Shown one piece after another: positions 1-10,872 of a DNA stretch of 64,000 nucleotides. Positions within the stretch are counted from its first letter, which is position 1; each line of letters begins with the position of its first letter. The position numbers and the translations under genes are program-made. The stretch is from Poa pratensis. Lineage: Eukaryota; Streptophyta; Magnoliopsida; Poales; Poaceae. Where the stretch lies: assembly GCA_947311845.1 (NCBI GenBank), contig CAMZMU010000041.1:136490542-136554541 (forward strand), written 5' to 3'. A model generated the notes under the pieces. That model made no database searches. It had not been told where the DNA came from and saw only the letters and a program-made list of their open reading frames with translations.

Positions 1-63
1 TCCTACAAATACTTCCCATTTTATATTTTGTGTATTTTTTATTCAAAATTTGTGTCACTGCAG

Positions 64-1430
64 AATCACTGAGGAAGCGTATGTCAGTGCTATCAAGGAA
101 GAAATTAGCAAGGTTGTCAAGATCCAAGAGGAGCTTGACATTGATGTGCTTGTGCATGGAGAGCCTGAGGTGAGCAGCGTAACTAATATTGTTTGCTGTA
201 GACTAATTTGCAAGATGCTCTTTTGGACTCACTGCAATGAAGATATATCTGTCTACGGATTTGTTTAAGCAGATATTGGTTTCAGCATATTGTTCTTTGG
301 AAATGAAGCATTTGCTCATTTTTGTGACTTCATTTCTATGTTTATTTCAGAGAAATGACATGGTCGAGTACTTCGGTGAGCAATTATCTGGTTTTGCGTT
401 TACCGCCAACGGATGGGTGCAATCTTATGGATCACGCTGTGTGAAGCCGCCGATCATCTATGGTGATGTCAGCCGCCCCAACGCCATGACAGTTTTCTGG
501 TCCAAGATGGCTCAGAGCATGACCCCTCGCCCAATGAAGGGAATGTTGACCGGTCCAGTCACAATCCTTAACTGGTCTTTTGTCAGGAACGACCAGCCAA
601 GGTTGATAGTGCTCCCTAGCTTCTTAAATCAATTTTGATAGCTTTCACGTGGATGTGTTTTAACTGCTTTATGGGTATGCCACTTTTTCACAGGTTTGAG
701 ACATGCTACCAGATTGCTCTTGCCATCAAGAAGGAGGTCGAGGATCTCGAAGCTGGTGGTATTCAGGTTTGTATATCAGCTTTCTTTGTCTTGTCATCAT
801 ACCACCAATGCGTCCATGTGGCATGTGTAAGAACACTCTTTGGACATTTGCAGGTGATCCAGATCGATGAGGCTGCTCTAAGAGAGGGTCTGCCACTGCG
901 CAAGTCCGAGCACGCTTTCTACTTGGACTGGGCTGTCCACTCATTCAGAATCACTAACTGCGGTGTAAAGGACACCACTCAGGTAATCTTCTTTAACTGT
1001 CATGAGATATTCAGGAATCTTTCTTAGGATCACCCTGATTGATCTTTTTTCCCCTGGGCAGATCCACACTCACATGTGCTACTCTAACTTCAACGACATC
1101 ATCCACTCCATCATTAACATGGACGCTGATGTCATCACCATTGAGAACTCCCGGTCCGATGAGAAGCTCCTCTCCGTCTTCCGCGAGGGTGTGACATACG
1201 GAGCTGGCATTGGCCCTGGTGTCTATGACATCCACTCTCCCAGGATCCCCACCTCAGAGGAGATTGCTGACCGCGTCAACAAGATGCTTGCCGTGCTTGA
1301 CACCAACATCCTGTGGGTGAACCCTGACTGCGGTCTCAAGACCCGCAAGTACGCCGAGGTGATGCCTGCCCTTACCAACATGGTTACTGCTGCCAAGCTC
1401 ATCCGCACCCAGCTCGCCAGCACAAAGTGA
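64..1430 (+). CDS. METE: Methionine synthase (cobalamin-independent), 3' part of gene
   Basis: The product transfers a methyl group from 5-methyltetrahydropteroyltri-L-glutamate to homocysteine to make methionine, feeding the S-adenosylmethionine cycle. The gene enters from the left edge, so only the C-terminal catalytic half (about 308 residues) is present. I place five exons at 64-169, 351-601, 694-766, 854-982 and 1062-1430, all with GT-AG borders, ending in TGA at 1428-1430. Family landmarks are visible: an IDEAALREG segment in exon 4 (homocysteine-binding Asp), HTHMCYSNF at the start of exon 5 (zinc-binding His and Cys), a conserved Glu in ITIENSRSD, and NPDCGLKTR (last zinc Cys). The C-terminus RTQLASTK is typical of plant enzymes. 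The reading frame is undamaged across all introns. The next gene is convergent. Family assignment is very secure; cytosolic location is inferred from the family. Confidence 0.97.
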
Positions 1431-1777
1431 ACAGCCTGATAGCACCTCCTATTGATATGTTGGAACAGAGCGCCAACTGAGCCATTTGTTTCGAATAATC
1501 TTGGTCTTATCATACCCCCGGTGTTTGGTTAGATTAGTCGTGTTACATACACTGGTACATGTTGTATTCTATGTTTGGTGGGTTTTTCCTTTTTCGTCTT
1601 TTCAGACTGTTGTCTGGAGCATGTGTGTTACAGTTATAAACAGAGTTGAAAAATGCAGTCGTTCGTTGCATCGTTCAGTTTCTCCACTGCAATCCTTCAA
1701 TCCGGAACTTGTCTCCTTATTTACAGATCTCTTCCCTTATGCACAGGTTACATCACGGACAATTTTTTACTCATGCT
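1431..1777. other. Convergent 3'-UTR interval
   Basis: This 347-bp gap separates the stop codons of the methionine synthase gene (+) and the RTM2-like gene (-). It must contain both 3' UTRs. It is T-rich in the first half; no separate ORF or repeat was recognised. The two transcripts may overlap tail to tail, which is inference. Confidence 0.6.
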
Positions 1778-2619
1778 TCACAGTGCACACAGCACGCCGA
1801 CTCCAACCAGCGCAAGGATGAGAACAACAAAGCCGAGAACATGCAGAGGCCTAATCTTTTGCCACCACCTCTTGTTCTTGCCTGTGTCATCATCATCCCC
1901 ATCTGGTTCCACAGCGGTTGCATCAGCACCACCATCAGTTCTTGACGCATCTTGTGTGACAATCTCCTCCTGTATTGTCACCTTGGTCTCCTCCGGCTCC
2001 GGCACCATATGCTTCTCTTCAACCCTGTTCTTCTCTGCATCTTCTTGGGCGCTCCAGAAGCTGCCGCCGCTGCTGCTGCCCGATGAGCCATCTGCATTGC
2101 CCGTCCCTGCTTTCTGCTCCCCATGAGGCCGAGGCTGAGAGCTTCCAGGCTGCTGCTGTTCCTTTTGCTTTTGCCTGTCGATGGATGCTGATGGGGATCC
2201 CTTGGGCAGAATGACATAGAGGACAGCCTCATCCTTGTCCATCACGGCCCTGATGGCGCCGGTGTCGACGCTCCTCGGGACCGGAAACGACTTGAGGAAG
2301 CGCGCCCATCGCACACTTGCACTGTCGTCGGCAGGGCGCTCGCCGGTGACTTTCAGCTTCCGGCTGGTGTTGTACAGCACCTTCAGCTCCTCCTTTTTGA
2401 ACCCTGAAAAGCCAAGAGAAGAGATCTTCAGAAGAGAAGTCACAGAGGCTCACAGTGCAACATTACAGACGTGGTAATGCAATTCGTACCTGAGACGTCG
2501 ACGACGAGGGTGTCGGCATCTACCGTACGCGCCCACTCGCACCGGGGGTCGACGGCCGTGTACACGCGGTGGCGCGGCGCCGGAGGCTGTGCTGGCGCCG
2601 GGGCAGCGGCTGCCTGCAT
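1778..2619 (-). CDS. HSP20/alpha-crystallin protein with C-terminal membrane anchor (RTM2-like), copy A
   Basis: Two exons: 2619-2490 (ATG at 2619-2617) and 2403-1778 (TGA at 1780-1778), with a phase-1 GT-AG intron of 86 bp that interrupts the Gly codon of the G-F-K-K-E-E motif. The predicted protein is 251 residues. Residues about 15-105 look like an alpha-crystallin domain (TLVVDVSG, FKKEELKVL, and an LYVILPKG strand). A Ser/Gln/Glu-rich low-complexity middle follows, then a hydrophobic segment of about 23 residues ending the chain (start PLHVLGFVVLILAL). This architecture matches plant RTM2 (RESTRICTED TEV MOVEMENT 2) and relatives. Arabidopsis RTM2 restricts long-distance movement of potyviruses, but most homologues are uncharacterised, so antiviral function is not claimed here. 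A copia element begins 382 bp upstream of the start codon. A paralogue lies at 10.9-11.9 kb on the same strand. Confidence 0.88.
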
Positions 2620-2995
2620 GGTGTTGTCGATAGATAATACAGAGACGGTACTGTTCTGCTCCTTGGGATCTTTCAGCGAGAAGATTAATTAGAACATGGG
2701 TTCAGGGTGCATTATAGGGAAGATCACCATATTATTTTAGTTCCTGGTAGAACTGTAGAAGATTGGTGTTGCCTCATGGACGAGTTATGCGGTGGATTAG
2801 GTTGTTGCTAGGCAACTCCTTCCTTTGCTTCCGCTGCTCTCAGATGTTTTGCTTTAGCCAAAAGGTATAGTAGTCTCATTCGCTGGGAATGTCATGCAGG
2901 GAGAAAAAGGATGCAGTTTTTTTTATTTTCCCAAGGAATGATTATTTTAATAGAAAGACCAGCCAACTGGGTTACCACGTAGAATTTAGCATAAG
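2620..2995 (-). promoter_or_regulatory. Upstream region of RTM2-like copy A
   Basis: This 376-bp stretch lies between the start codon of the minus-strand gene and the target-site duplication of the copia element. It should contain the 5' UTR and proximal promoter. I did not find a convincing TATA box. No ORF is supported here. Confidence 0.4.
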
Positions 2996-3000
2996 GTAGC

Positions 3001-3128
3001 TGTTGGGAGTCCTGAGTTGTAGTGTGTTAGTTGTAGAAGGGGTAAAGTGTAAAGATGAGCTTGTATATACGTTTGCTGAAACAATGAAAGAATCAAGTGA
3101 GTTTCCTGAAATTTCCCGAGAAACAACA
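3001..3128 (+). repeat. 5' LTR of copia element
   Basis: 128 bp, starting TGTTGGG and ending ACA. It matches 7604-7731 at every position but one. It is very short for a copia LTR. Confidence 0.95.
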
Positions 3129-3140
3129 TGGTATCAGAGA
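3129..3140 (+). promoter_or_regulatory. Primer-binding site (initiator tRNA-Met type)
   Basis: The bases tggtatcagaga lie immediately after the 5' LTR. They match the TGGTATCAGAG core used by plant elements primed by initiator tRNA-Met. Confidence 0.9.
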
Positions 3141-4000
3141 AGGAGGCGCAGGTCGACACTCGCCGGCGGTGAATCGGCAGCGGCGCCGAATTCCGGGCGC
3201 CCAGGGGTCTGAGTGGAGGCGGATATAAGCTCCGGGCAAGGGCAGCAGGCCCAGGCGGAGGCGCAGAGCCGGCGACAGGCAGCGTGTGCAAGCAGCCAAG
3301 CTCCGCGACCTGTGGGTCTTCCGGAGGCGACTGCAGATCTTGGTCTCAGCAGCGGTGCTTGGTCCTGGTGGAAGTGGAGGAGAGGACCTGCTGGAAATTG
3401 CTCGGTGAGCAGCTCGTGTGCAGCCAGGAGGAGGAGATACTAACGCAGAGCTGGTGCGCGGAGTCGGCCGGCGGCGCGAGTAGAAGGAGCTGCGGGGTTG
3501 GACTGCAGTGCAGGGCCGGTGAACTGTGGATTCACCACTAAGTACTTACAGGATTGGAAGCAGCAAGGGTAGGTGCCGTGTGTCTGCTCGTTGCTTGCAG
3601 GAAGAAACAGAGAAAGAAAAGAGGGCGCTGCTGGCCTGGAGGGCAGAGAGGAGAGCAGCTGCAGATATTGCTGATCTGCAATTGGAGTGTGGTGGTGCGA
3701 CCAGGAAGTGAAGGCATCGCCTCTCCTTATTGTTGTAGAAAAGATTGATTTGGTCGAGAGAGGTGTGAAGGGGAAGAACACCATGGGATTCAGCTGCAGA
3801 AGAAGCAAATTGAGGTGCTTGCTGTGTGTCCAGAGGAGTGGTGTACTGGTGTGTTTGGCTACATCGGATCCAGGGGGAGGCCTGCTTGTGTGTGTTTGCA
3901 TAGTCAGGAGAAAGGGAAAGATTGGACTGCAGTTGTGTGGCAAGTACAGATGTGGTTCGGTGTAGTTAGCAAGCAGGGAATGAATAAAATCGACAGAAAG
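3141..4000 (+). other. Copia leader region without recognisable gag
   Basis: This 860-bp GC-rich segment is where the untranslated leader and the N-terminal gag should be. No frame shows recognisable copia gag sequence before the degraded zinc knuckle near 4000-4050, and every frame is interrupted. It is either an extensively decayed gag or replacement sequence. Confidence 0.5.
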
Positions 4001-7000
4001 TATTTTGAATGTGGCCAACCTGGCATATGAGAGCATTTAGTCCAAATTGATGAGAGGTGGTCGTGGACATGTACAAGGCTGGTGTGCAATGGGAAGGAAA
4101 AATAGTTCTGCAATCAGTAAGGATGCATCACATACTGTGAAGGTCCAGATGACCATTGATGAATGGGAGAAATGGTGCAAATTTAGAGAAGGAAACACCT
4201 ATGATAATACTTCCCATCTGGCAATTATGAGCAAAATCATACTAGTGCAGAATGGCTAATTGACTCTGGTGCATCAAGACATATGGCAGGATCCCACAAG
4301 GAGTTCTCAATGTATGTTCCTGATGTGAAGAGAGAAAGTGTGAAATTGGCAGATGGCTCCACCCAAACTGTCATGGGGAGAGGAACAGTTGTGTGTGGTT
4401 CTAATATGTCCTTATCATCTGTTTTGCATGTTCCATCGTTCCCAATAAACTTATTGTCCATTAGTTGTATCACAAAAGAGCTCAATTGTGCTGCTATTTT
4501 TTACCCAACATGGTGCGTATTTCAGGAAATTGGGACTGGAAAAGAGCTTGGGAGGGAGCATGCATGAAGGACTGTATTACTTAGACAATGATACATCCCC
4601 TGTGGTAGCAGCTGCACTTTCCTATTCTCCATTACAAGAATTTATGTTACTCCATCGGCGACTAGGACACATGCCTTTTAGTACTTTGGGTAAACTTTAT
4701 CCTAGTCTCTTTAATAAGATTGATAAGGAAAAGCTTGTTTGTGATGCCTGTGAGTATGGGAAACATATTAGAAGTTCCTACTTGTTATCTGATAATAGAA
4801 GTGCAGAACCATTTCAGACTATACACTCTGATGTGTGGGGTCCTAGTGGAGTTTCATCTATAAATGGTTATCGTTCTTTTGTTACCTTCATTGATTGCTG
4901 CACTAGAGTTACCTGGGTTTATGTGTTGAAGAGTAAGGCTGATGTGTTTGAGTGCTTTCGAGACTTCCATAATATGATCAAGACTCAATATAATGCATGT
5001 ATGAAGATATTTCACACTGACAATGGCACGGAGTATGTGAACAAAGAATTCGATGAGTACTTGTCCAGTCTCGGGATTATTCATCAAACCACTTGCCCAG
5101 GTGCATCTCAGCAGAATGGTTTAGCTGAGCGAAAGAACATACATTTGTTAGAAGTCACTCGCTGTCTAATGATAGCTATGAATGTTCCTAAATTTTTATG
5201 GAGTGACGCACTGATGACGGCAGCTTATTTAATAAACAGAATGCCATCAAGAGTGCTAGGATACAAGACACCAATAGAGTGTCTAACTGGGGAAACAACT
5301 TATGTGGTTCCTCCAAGAGTATTTGGGTGTGTGTGTTTCGTAAGAGACCACAGACCATCTGTTGGGAAATTAGATCCGAGAGCTGTAAAATGTGTGTTTG
5401 TTGGGTACTCTGGTAAACAGAAAGGCTATAAATGCTGGTGTCCATCAGAGAGAAGAATGTTTGTGAGTATGGATGTCACCTTTAGGGAAAATGAACCCTT
5501 CTATGGAGAACCTACTGACTTAACCGATGTGTTTCCTGATTATGATGATAGCCAAGATGGAGATGAAGATTGCGGACAGGTGGAGATGATAGTAGAGAAG
5601 ATAATGATGCAATATCACAAAAGATGATAGTTGGAGTTATACCAGAACATGTACATGATGATGTGGGTGTGATGGATGTAGGGCAAGAACAGTGCAGGGG
5701 GAGCAACAAGATGAACCAAATGAAGCTGTGAGGTGGTCAAAACCAAATGAAGAACGAAATCCACAAGTGTATACACGAAGGCACAAGGCTGAGAGAAACA
5801 TGCTCAAGGAGAACAACTCCTACCTTTGGGACATGATTCTGAATCTCAAGTAGAAGTTGACTCGCATGATTCAACTTCACATGAAGGTATATCCCCCCTC
5901 CATATGATGATCTAGATGTCCCTATTGCCCATAGAAGGCAGCCTCGTAATACCGCGGGAAATTTGCCCTCAAGATTGTCCGAGTATGTTATATCCAATCA
6001 TGTTTCATATTCATTGGTTGGTCCTGGGTATAAATCATTTATAGCTGCTCTAGACTCCATAGCCTCTATACCTCGTGACTGGCAAGAAGCTAAGAAAGAT
6101 CCCAGGTGGAGAGCAGCAATGCTTGAAGAAATGGCAGCACTTGATAAAAATAATACATGGGTTCTTACCACAGCTCCTGTAGGTAAGAAAATTGTGGGAT
6201 GCAAGTGGGTGTTTACTGTGAAGCAAACACCCGATGGGAAGATAGAAAGGTATAAAGCCAGACTAGTGGCCAAAGGATATAGCCAAACTATGGAGTGGAT
6301 TATGATGAAACATTTGCTCCGGTAGCAAAAATGAATACCATTAGAACAATGATATCAATAGCAGCAAACCGCAAGTGGAAATTATTTCAATTGGACGTGA
6401 AAAATGCATTTCTTCATGGAGATCTACAAGAAGTCTATATGGCTATTCCCCCAGGATTCAATAGTAATGAAACTGAGGGGAAAGTGTGCAGCTAAAAAAA
6501 TCTCTTTATGGCCTCAAACAATCACCGAGAGCGTGGTTTGGGAGATTATGCAAGGAGATTTGCTTTCTGGGATATCAGCAAAGCAATGCGGACCATACTC
6601 TTTTCTTTAAGCACCGTAGTGGTAAAATTACTTTGCTTGCTGTCTATGTTGACGACATTGTGATTACAGGAAATGATGATGAAGAAATCAGGTGTCTAAA
6701 GAAAACTTTGGCAAAATCATTCGAAGTTAAAGACCTGGGATATCTACATTACTTCCTGGGAATAGAAGTTGCTTATGGTGCCCAAGGTATTTACTTATCA
6801 CAGCGCAAGTATGTTCTTGATTTACTTGCTGAAACTGGGATGCTTGGTGTAGACCAGCTAGTACACCAATTGAACAGAACCATGGAATTAAAACAGACTT
6901 GGGTGATCCTGTAGATAAGGGAAGATATCAAAGATTAGTTGGGCGCCTAATCTATTTATCACACACAAGACCGGATATAGCATATGCAGTGAGCATAGTA

Positions 7001-7596
7001 AGCAGATACATGCATGATCCTCGATCTGGTCATCTGAATGCTGTGAATAGAATTCTGCAGTATCTCAAAGGTTGTCCGGGAAAAGGCATCTTGTTCTCAA
7101 ATCATGGACATTTGAAAGTAGAAGGATACACCGATTCTGATTGGGCAGGATGTTGGACGATAGAAGGTCCACATCAGGTTACTGCATGTTTGTAGGTGGA
7201 AATCTGGTCAGCTGGAGGAGTAAAAAACAGAGTGTAGTGGCACGGTCTACGGCAGAAGCGGAGTTTAGGGCAATGGCTTCGGGCTTGTGTGAGTTAATAT
7301 GGCTGAAACTCTTACTAGCTGAACTCAGGTTATGTGATAATACACCTCTGCAACTATATTGTGATAATCAAGCCACTATCAACTTGATAAATAATCCTGT
7401 CCACCATGACAGGACAAAGCATGTTGGAATTGACAGACACTTCATCAAAGAAAAACTAGATGAGGGAACACTTCAAGTTGGGTTTGTCAAAACAGTAGAT
7501 CAACTTGCTGATGTATTAACTAAAGGTGTGAGTGTCTTAGTATTTGAAAAGATATGTAACAAGATGGGGCTCATAGATATATTTGCCCCATCTTGA
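4001..7596 (+). pseudogene. Broken copia gag-pol (zinc knuckle, protease, integrase, RT, RNase H)
   Basis: Order of recognisable parts: a degraded CCHC zinc knuckle (about 4000-4050, frame lost inside it and first Cys replaced by Tyr); protease with the D-S-G-A catalytic motif at 4262-4273; GAG-pre-integrase with paired His and CDACEYGK; integrase core with Asp in HSDVWG, Asp in HTDNGTEY and Glu in NGLAERKN (within 4488-5627); RT with [11 protein letters not shown] and the catalytic YVDD near 6650; and RNase H with CDNQATINL and SRSTAEAEF-like motifs, ending in TGA at 7594-7596. Reading-frame changes are visible near 4030, 4250, 4490, between about 5600 and 5960, and near 6290, 6485, 6860 and 7160. 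No single polyprotein is possible. Tyr-Val-Asp-Asp and the three integrase acidic residues are themselves preserved. Confidence 0.93.
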
Positions 7597-7603
7597 GGGG
7601 GAG

Positions 7604-7731
7604 TGTTGGGAGTCCTGAGTTGTAGTGTGTTAGTTGTAGAAGGGGTAAAGTGTAAAGATGAGCTTGTATATACGTTTGCTGAAACAATGAAAGAATCAAG
7701 TGAGTTTCCAGAAATTTCCCGAGAAACAACA
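7604..7731 (+). repeat. 3' LTR of copia element
   Basis: 128 bp, one mismatch from the 5' LTR. It is preceded by a purine-rich tract and followed by the TSD gtagc. Confidence 0.95.
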
Positions 7732-7736
7732 GTAGC

Positions 7737-8148
7737 ACTGTGCCAGTGTGTTGTCACGAAGCCATAAAAACCTGAAGAGTTTGACCACCGACTTAGAAGA
7801 ACGTCGAAAGACATTCTCTTGGTTTTCCGGTTGTTGGATGGTTCCGCCGATAAAAGAAAGCGAGCAAAAATGACAAAAGAGAGAATTTCGGGCCTAGAGG
7901 CACGTGCACATTTGAAGCATCGTTGGAGGGCCATTGTAAGATTTGAAGCGAGACACCATTTGAAGTTTTGAAACTCGGGAAGATGGGCATTTTGGAGGAG
8001 ACAAGCACGAGGGAGGCGATCAAGTAGGTAGGAGGACAATGTCTTTCGCTGCTTAGGAACAAATACTATTGTTACTCCTTCATGCTATTGTACAAAGGGA
8101 ACCTTGTACACAACCATGTGAGTTCGTAGGGGAAAGGAAGCTCAAACC
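7737..8148. other. Unassigned intergenic sequence
   Basis: No gene, TIR or known repeat recognised. ORFs are short and do not resemble a known family. Confidence 0.4.
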
Positions 8149-8150
8149 TA

Positions 8151-8352
8151 AAGCATGGTTTTGAGCTGGGAAATATTTTCTTATTTATTTGTTTGTTTAT
8201 TTTTATGGTATTACGTCTTTTACAAGATTGTTAGTCCCATAGAGAATTAATTTACTTCTGTGTGGGATTAACAATCTTGTAAAAGACGTAATGCCACAAA
8301 ACAAACAAATAAATAAATAAATAAGAAAATAGTTCCCAACTCAAAACCATGC
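8151..8352. mobile_element. Hairpin MITE flanked by TA
   Basis: Two arms of about 89 bp (8151-8240 and 8265-8352) are inverted copies at roughly 90 percent identity, with a loop of about 24 nt. TA dinucleotides lie at 8149-8150 and 8353-8354, as expected for a Tc1/mariner-type (Stowaway-class) MITE. The termini (AAGCATGG) are not the usual CTCCCTCCGT. A transcript would fold into a long near-perfect hairpin, so a small-RNA precursor is an alternative reading. Confidence 0.65.
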
Positions 8353-8354
8353 TA

Positions 8355-10150
8355 TTGTACAAAACCATGAGAGTTCCGTCTTTATGGACGGTCGTCCCCA
8401 ACCTTGCTGGTGGCAAAGTAGTCAGTCGATGTCCCTTCGAACTCACATTCCTATACAAACATGCGCCCTCATCCCCGCGGTGCCCGCGGCGAAGTCGTTT
8501 GCTGGTGATCATCCAAACCAACATCCCCGTCCCGCCCGAGGCAAAGTCGTCCGTCGGGCTAGCCTCGGCGGTTTATCCTATCCAAAGCTCAATGTGTGCG
8601 CACGTCGCTGCCTCCGTTACTCCAAGGATAGCGCCCATGTGCGGCCACTTCTACTTACTGGTCACCGTCTCCTCATGATTATCCTGCACCGCGCTGTCGG
8701 ACAATGATAAGAACATAAGCGACTTCGGCTCCTCGCTCCAACAGCGGCCTTGGAACCTGTAGTCGACTTCATTTGTGCATCCAAGGAAGAGGGGCTTTTC
8801 CGTCATGCTCACATTCGAGATCGTGCATGACATGGCCGCTATCCGCCGCGCTGCGCTGAGCCAAGAATAGTAAAAAATCCATGTGGACCGCAAAGCCGAC
8901 GAGGGGGAGGCGGCATGTATAGGTTGGGAGTAGCAGGTGTCAGTGGGTATGGTAGGTTGGGATGGCCACACAAGAGAGTTGGTCGTGGATCAGGGCTCGG
9001 GGGTAGGGAGGGAGAGGATAAAGAGGTAAGGGTTACAGGTTGATATGTCACTTCTTGAGGGGCTAAAGTGCACTGTTTCAATAGTTTCTGAAATGTGGGT
9101 TTATTTTCCAATTCCTAAGGGACTAAAGTGTAAATATGGGCGACGTTCCACACCATCACCACTGATTCCAAATTAAGAGTAAAGATTTATTTGTTTTAGA
9201 CACACTTCGTCGTGGACTAATAAAATTGGAATTAAGGTGTATGCATTTAGACAACCAAAAAAATGTAGTGGAAACTTTAGAGAAGCGGTAATGAAATGGC
9301 AAAGCATTACTGAATCAGTAAAAAATTTGCAGAAGTAGTAATCTAATGGCAAATGATTAACCGATCATCAATTTTATCACTTTGTTTGCAAATAGGTGTT
9401 CTGATTCATGGCGGGGGCAACTGGCGCCGTGACTCATTGATGTGATATTTGGCTTTGCCCAGTATGAGATGTTTTGTTTCACAACTATCATTCATAGTTT
9501 GACAGGCGGTAGCTTGCTTGCCTTCGTCGAAACTGTTGAGCCTTGGTTGGGAGGCAAATGGAGCATTTACAGACTAAATGTTGATGGGCTGAGGGGCGGT
9601 GCCCACCCCCCCCCCCCCCCCCCCCCCCATGCACGCGCGCGCGTATGTACATACGTAGAATGTTATCTAAACATTTATAGTTTCATCGCGAATGATAAAA
9701 TGCCAGATGCAGACACGCGTACAAGAGGATAGAAGTCATCGTTAGGCCGCAATTTTCTCGGGGTTCAACGATCTGAAGTTCTGCAGACAGACTAGCTCAC
9801 CCTCGTGTTTCTCTCTTCTACATGTACAAATATATGCTTCTGACTGTACCATATTGTACCTACCCTTCTTTGGTGATCTTGTTGGTCATACTGGCTAATG
9901 CCATGTGAGTTTTCGGTTCAAGAAAGGAACATCCACCCTTGGAGGAGCCAAACATGTATCAACTGCATGGGTTATGTCCGTTTTATTTGCGAACATTCCA
10001 ACACCTGATAAATATATATGTACTTTAACCTCTAAGATTCTTGTTACCAAAATGCAAATGGTTGGCCAGAGCATCGATAGATGTTGATACATTTTTTACA
10101 TGAAAATAAGATAATATCAAGAAAGAAATGAGCAGAAACACTAGCCATAA
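8355..10150. other. Intergenic stretch with poly-C tract
   Basis: The 8380-9110 part is GC-rich with several overlapping ORFs on both strands, none of which resembles a known protein. The rest is AT-rich. A run of 23 C lies at 9606-9628. Nothing else was recognised. Confidence 0.4.
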
Positions 10151-10157
10151 TAAAGAA

Positions 10158-10268
10158 ATGTTTGGAGTGTAACCAAACACAACAACTTGGTAGTGAGCTT
10201 CCAGGTAGTTTGGAGTGTAACCAAACACAAGATGCATGAGAGTTCAAAACATAGTGAGCTTCCAGGTG
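10158..10268. repeat. Short imperfect tandem duplication
   Basis: The phrase tttggagtgtaaccaaacac occurs at about 10158 and again at about 10209, each followed within 60 bp by gtgagcttccaggt. This is a two-copy local duplication of roughly 50-60 bp. Confidence 0.6.
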
Positions 10269-10872
10269 ACAAAATACGGCAAGCCAGGCTCTAACTAAAA
10301 ATTGGCAATGCAGGTCGAGAGAGTTTCTTCTATCATGCAGGTTGGCCCATTGTGGGCAAGAAAACAGCTCGTGCAACACAGGGCCCGAAACTTGTTTACG
10401 TGGAACCAGATCCTACCGAGCCAGCATGGGAGGAAACGGCGAATCGACTACGGCAACCAAACACGCCCCAAATGAGCGACATTTGCTCGCTAGATCTGTT
10501 TGTGATGCAAAACAAATTGCGAAAAATCAAGGAACAATGGGAAAACAAAACGTGAAAAATGAGCAAGGGCGCCAACTATGAAACGCTGTGAACGAAGAAA
10601 CGTCTCACACATTCCCTTCCTCACGAACACATGACCAAAAATAAGAGTGTTCAAGCAAGAGACATAAAACGTTAATAGTGCGCGCATGTCATTTTATTGC
10701 ACTATCAACCGGTAACACCATATACATGATCAACAAACCACATCCGTATATACTTGCATTTTACTAGCGTCCTCGACCCCCCACCCGCACACGTATGAAC
10801 TTTCACAAATTCAATTTCACTAGCGTCCTCGACCCATCAAATATATTTGGCGCCAGCTGCTCGATCACACAT
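10269..10872. other. 3' flank of RTM2-like copy B
   Basis: No gene recognised. The final part must hold the 3' UTR of the minus-strand gene that ends at 10873. Confidence 0.4.

Larger units (their letters stand above)
3001..7731 (+). mobile_element. Ty1-copia LTR retrotransposon, full length with short LTRs
   Basis: The 4,731-bp element is bounded by two 128-bp LTRs that begin TGTTGGG and end ACAACA. It is flanked by the 5-bp target-site duplication gtagc (2996-3000 and 7732-7736). A primer-binding site complementary to initiator tRNA-Met directly follows the 5' LTR, and a purine-rich tract (about 7591-7603) precedes the 3' LTR. Domain order protease, integrase, RT, RNase H is the copia order. 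The LTRs differ at one site by my count (t at 3107 versus a at 7710), so the insertion looks recent, yet the coding region is broken by several frameshifts and cannot encode one polyprotein. The element could still be copied in trans. LTRs of this size resemble those of small-LTR copia families such as Tos17, but I cannot name the family. Confidence 0.95.

Noticed and set aside
8651..9111. Minus-strand ORFs of 90-106 codons
   Set aside because: No homology recognised and overlapping in two frames; treated as chance frames in GC-rich DNA.
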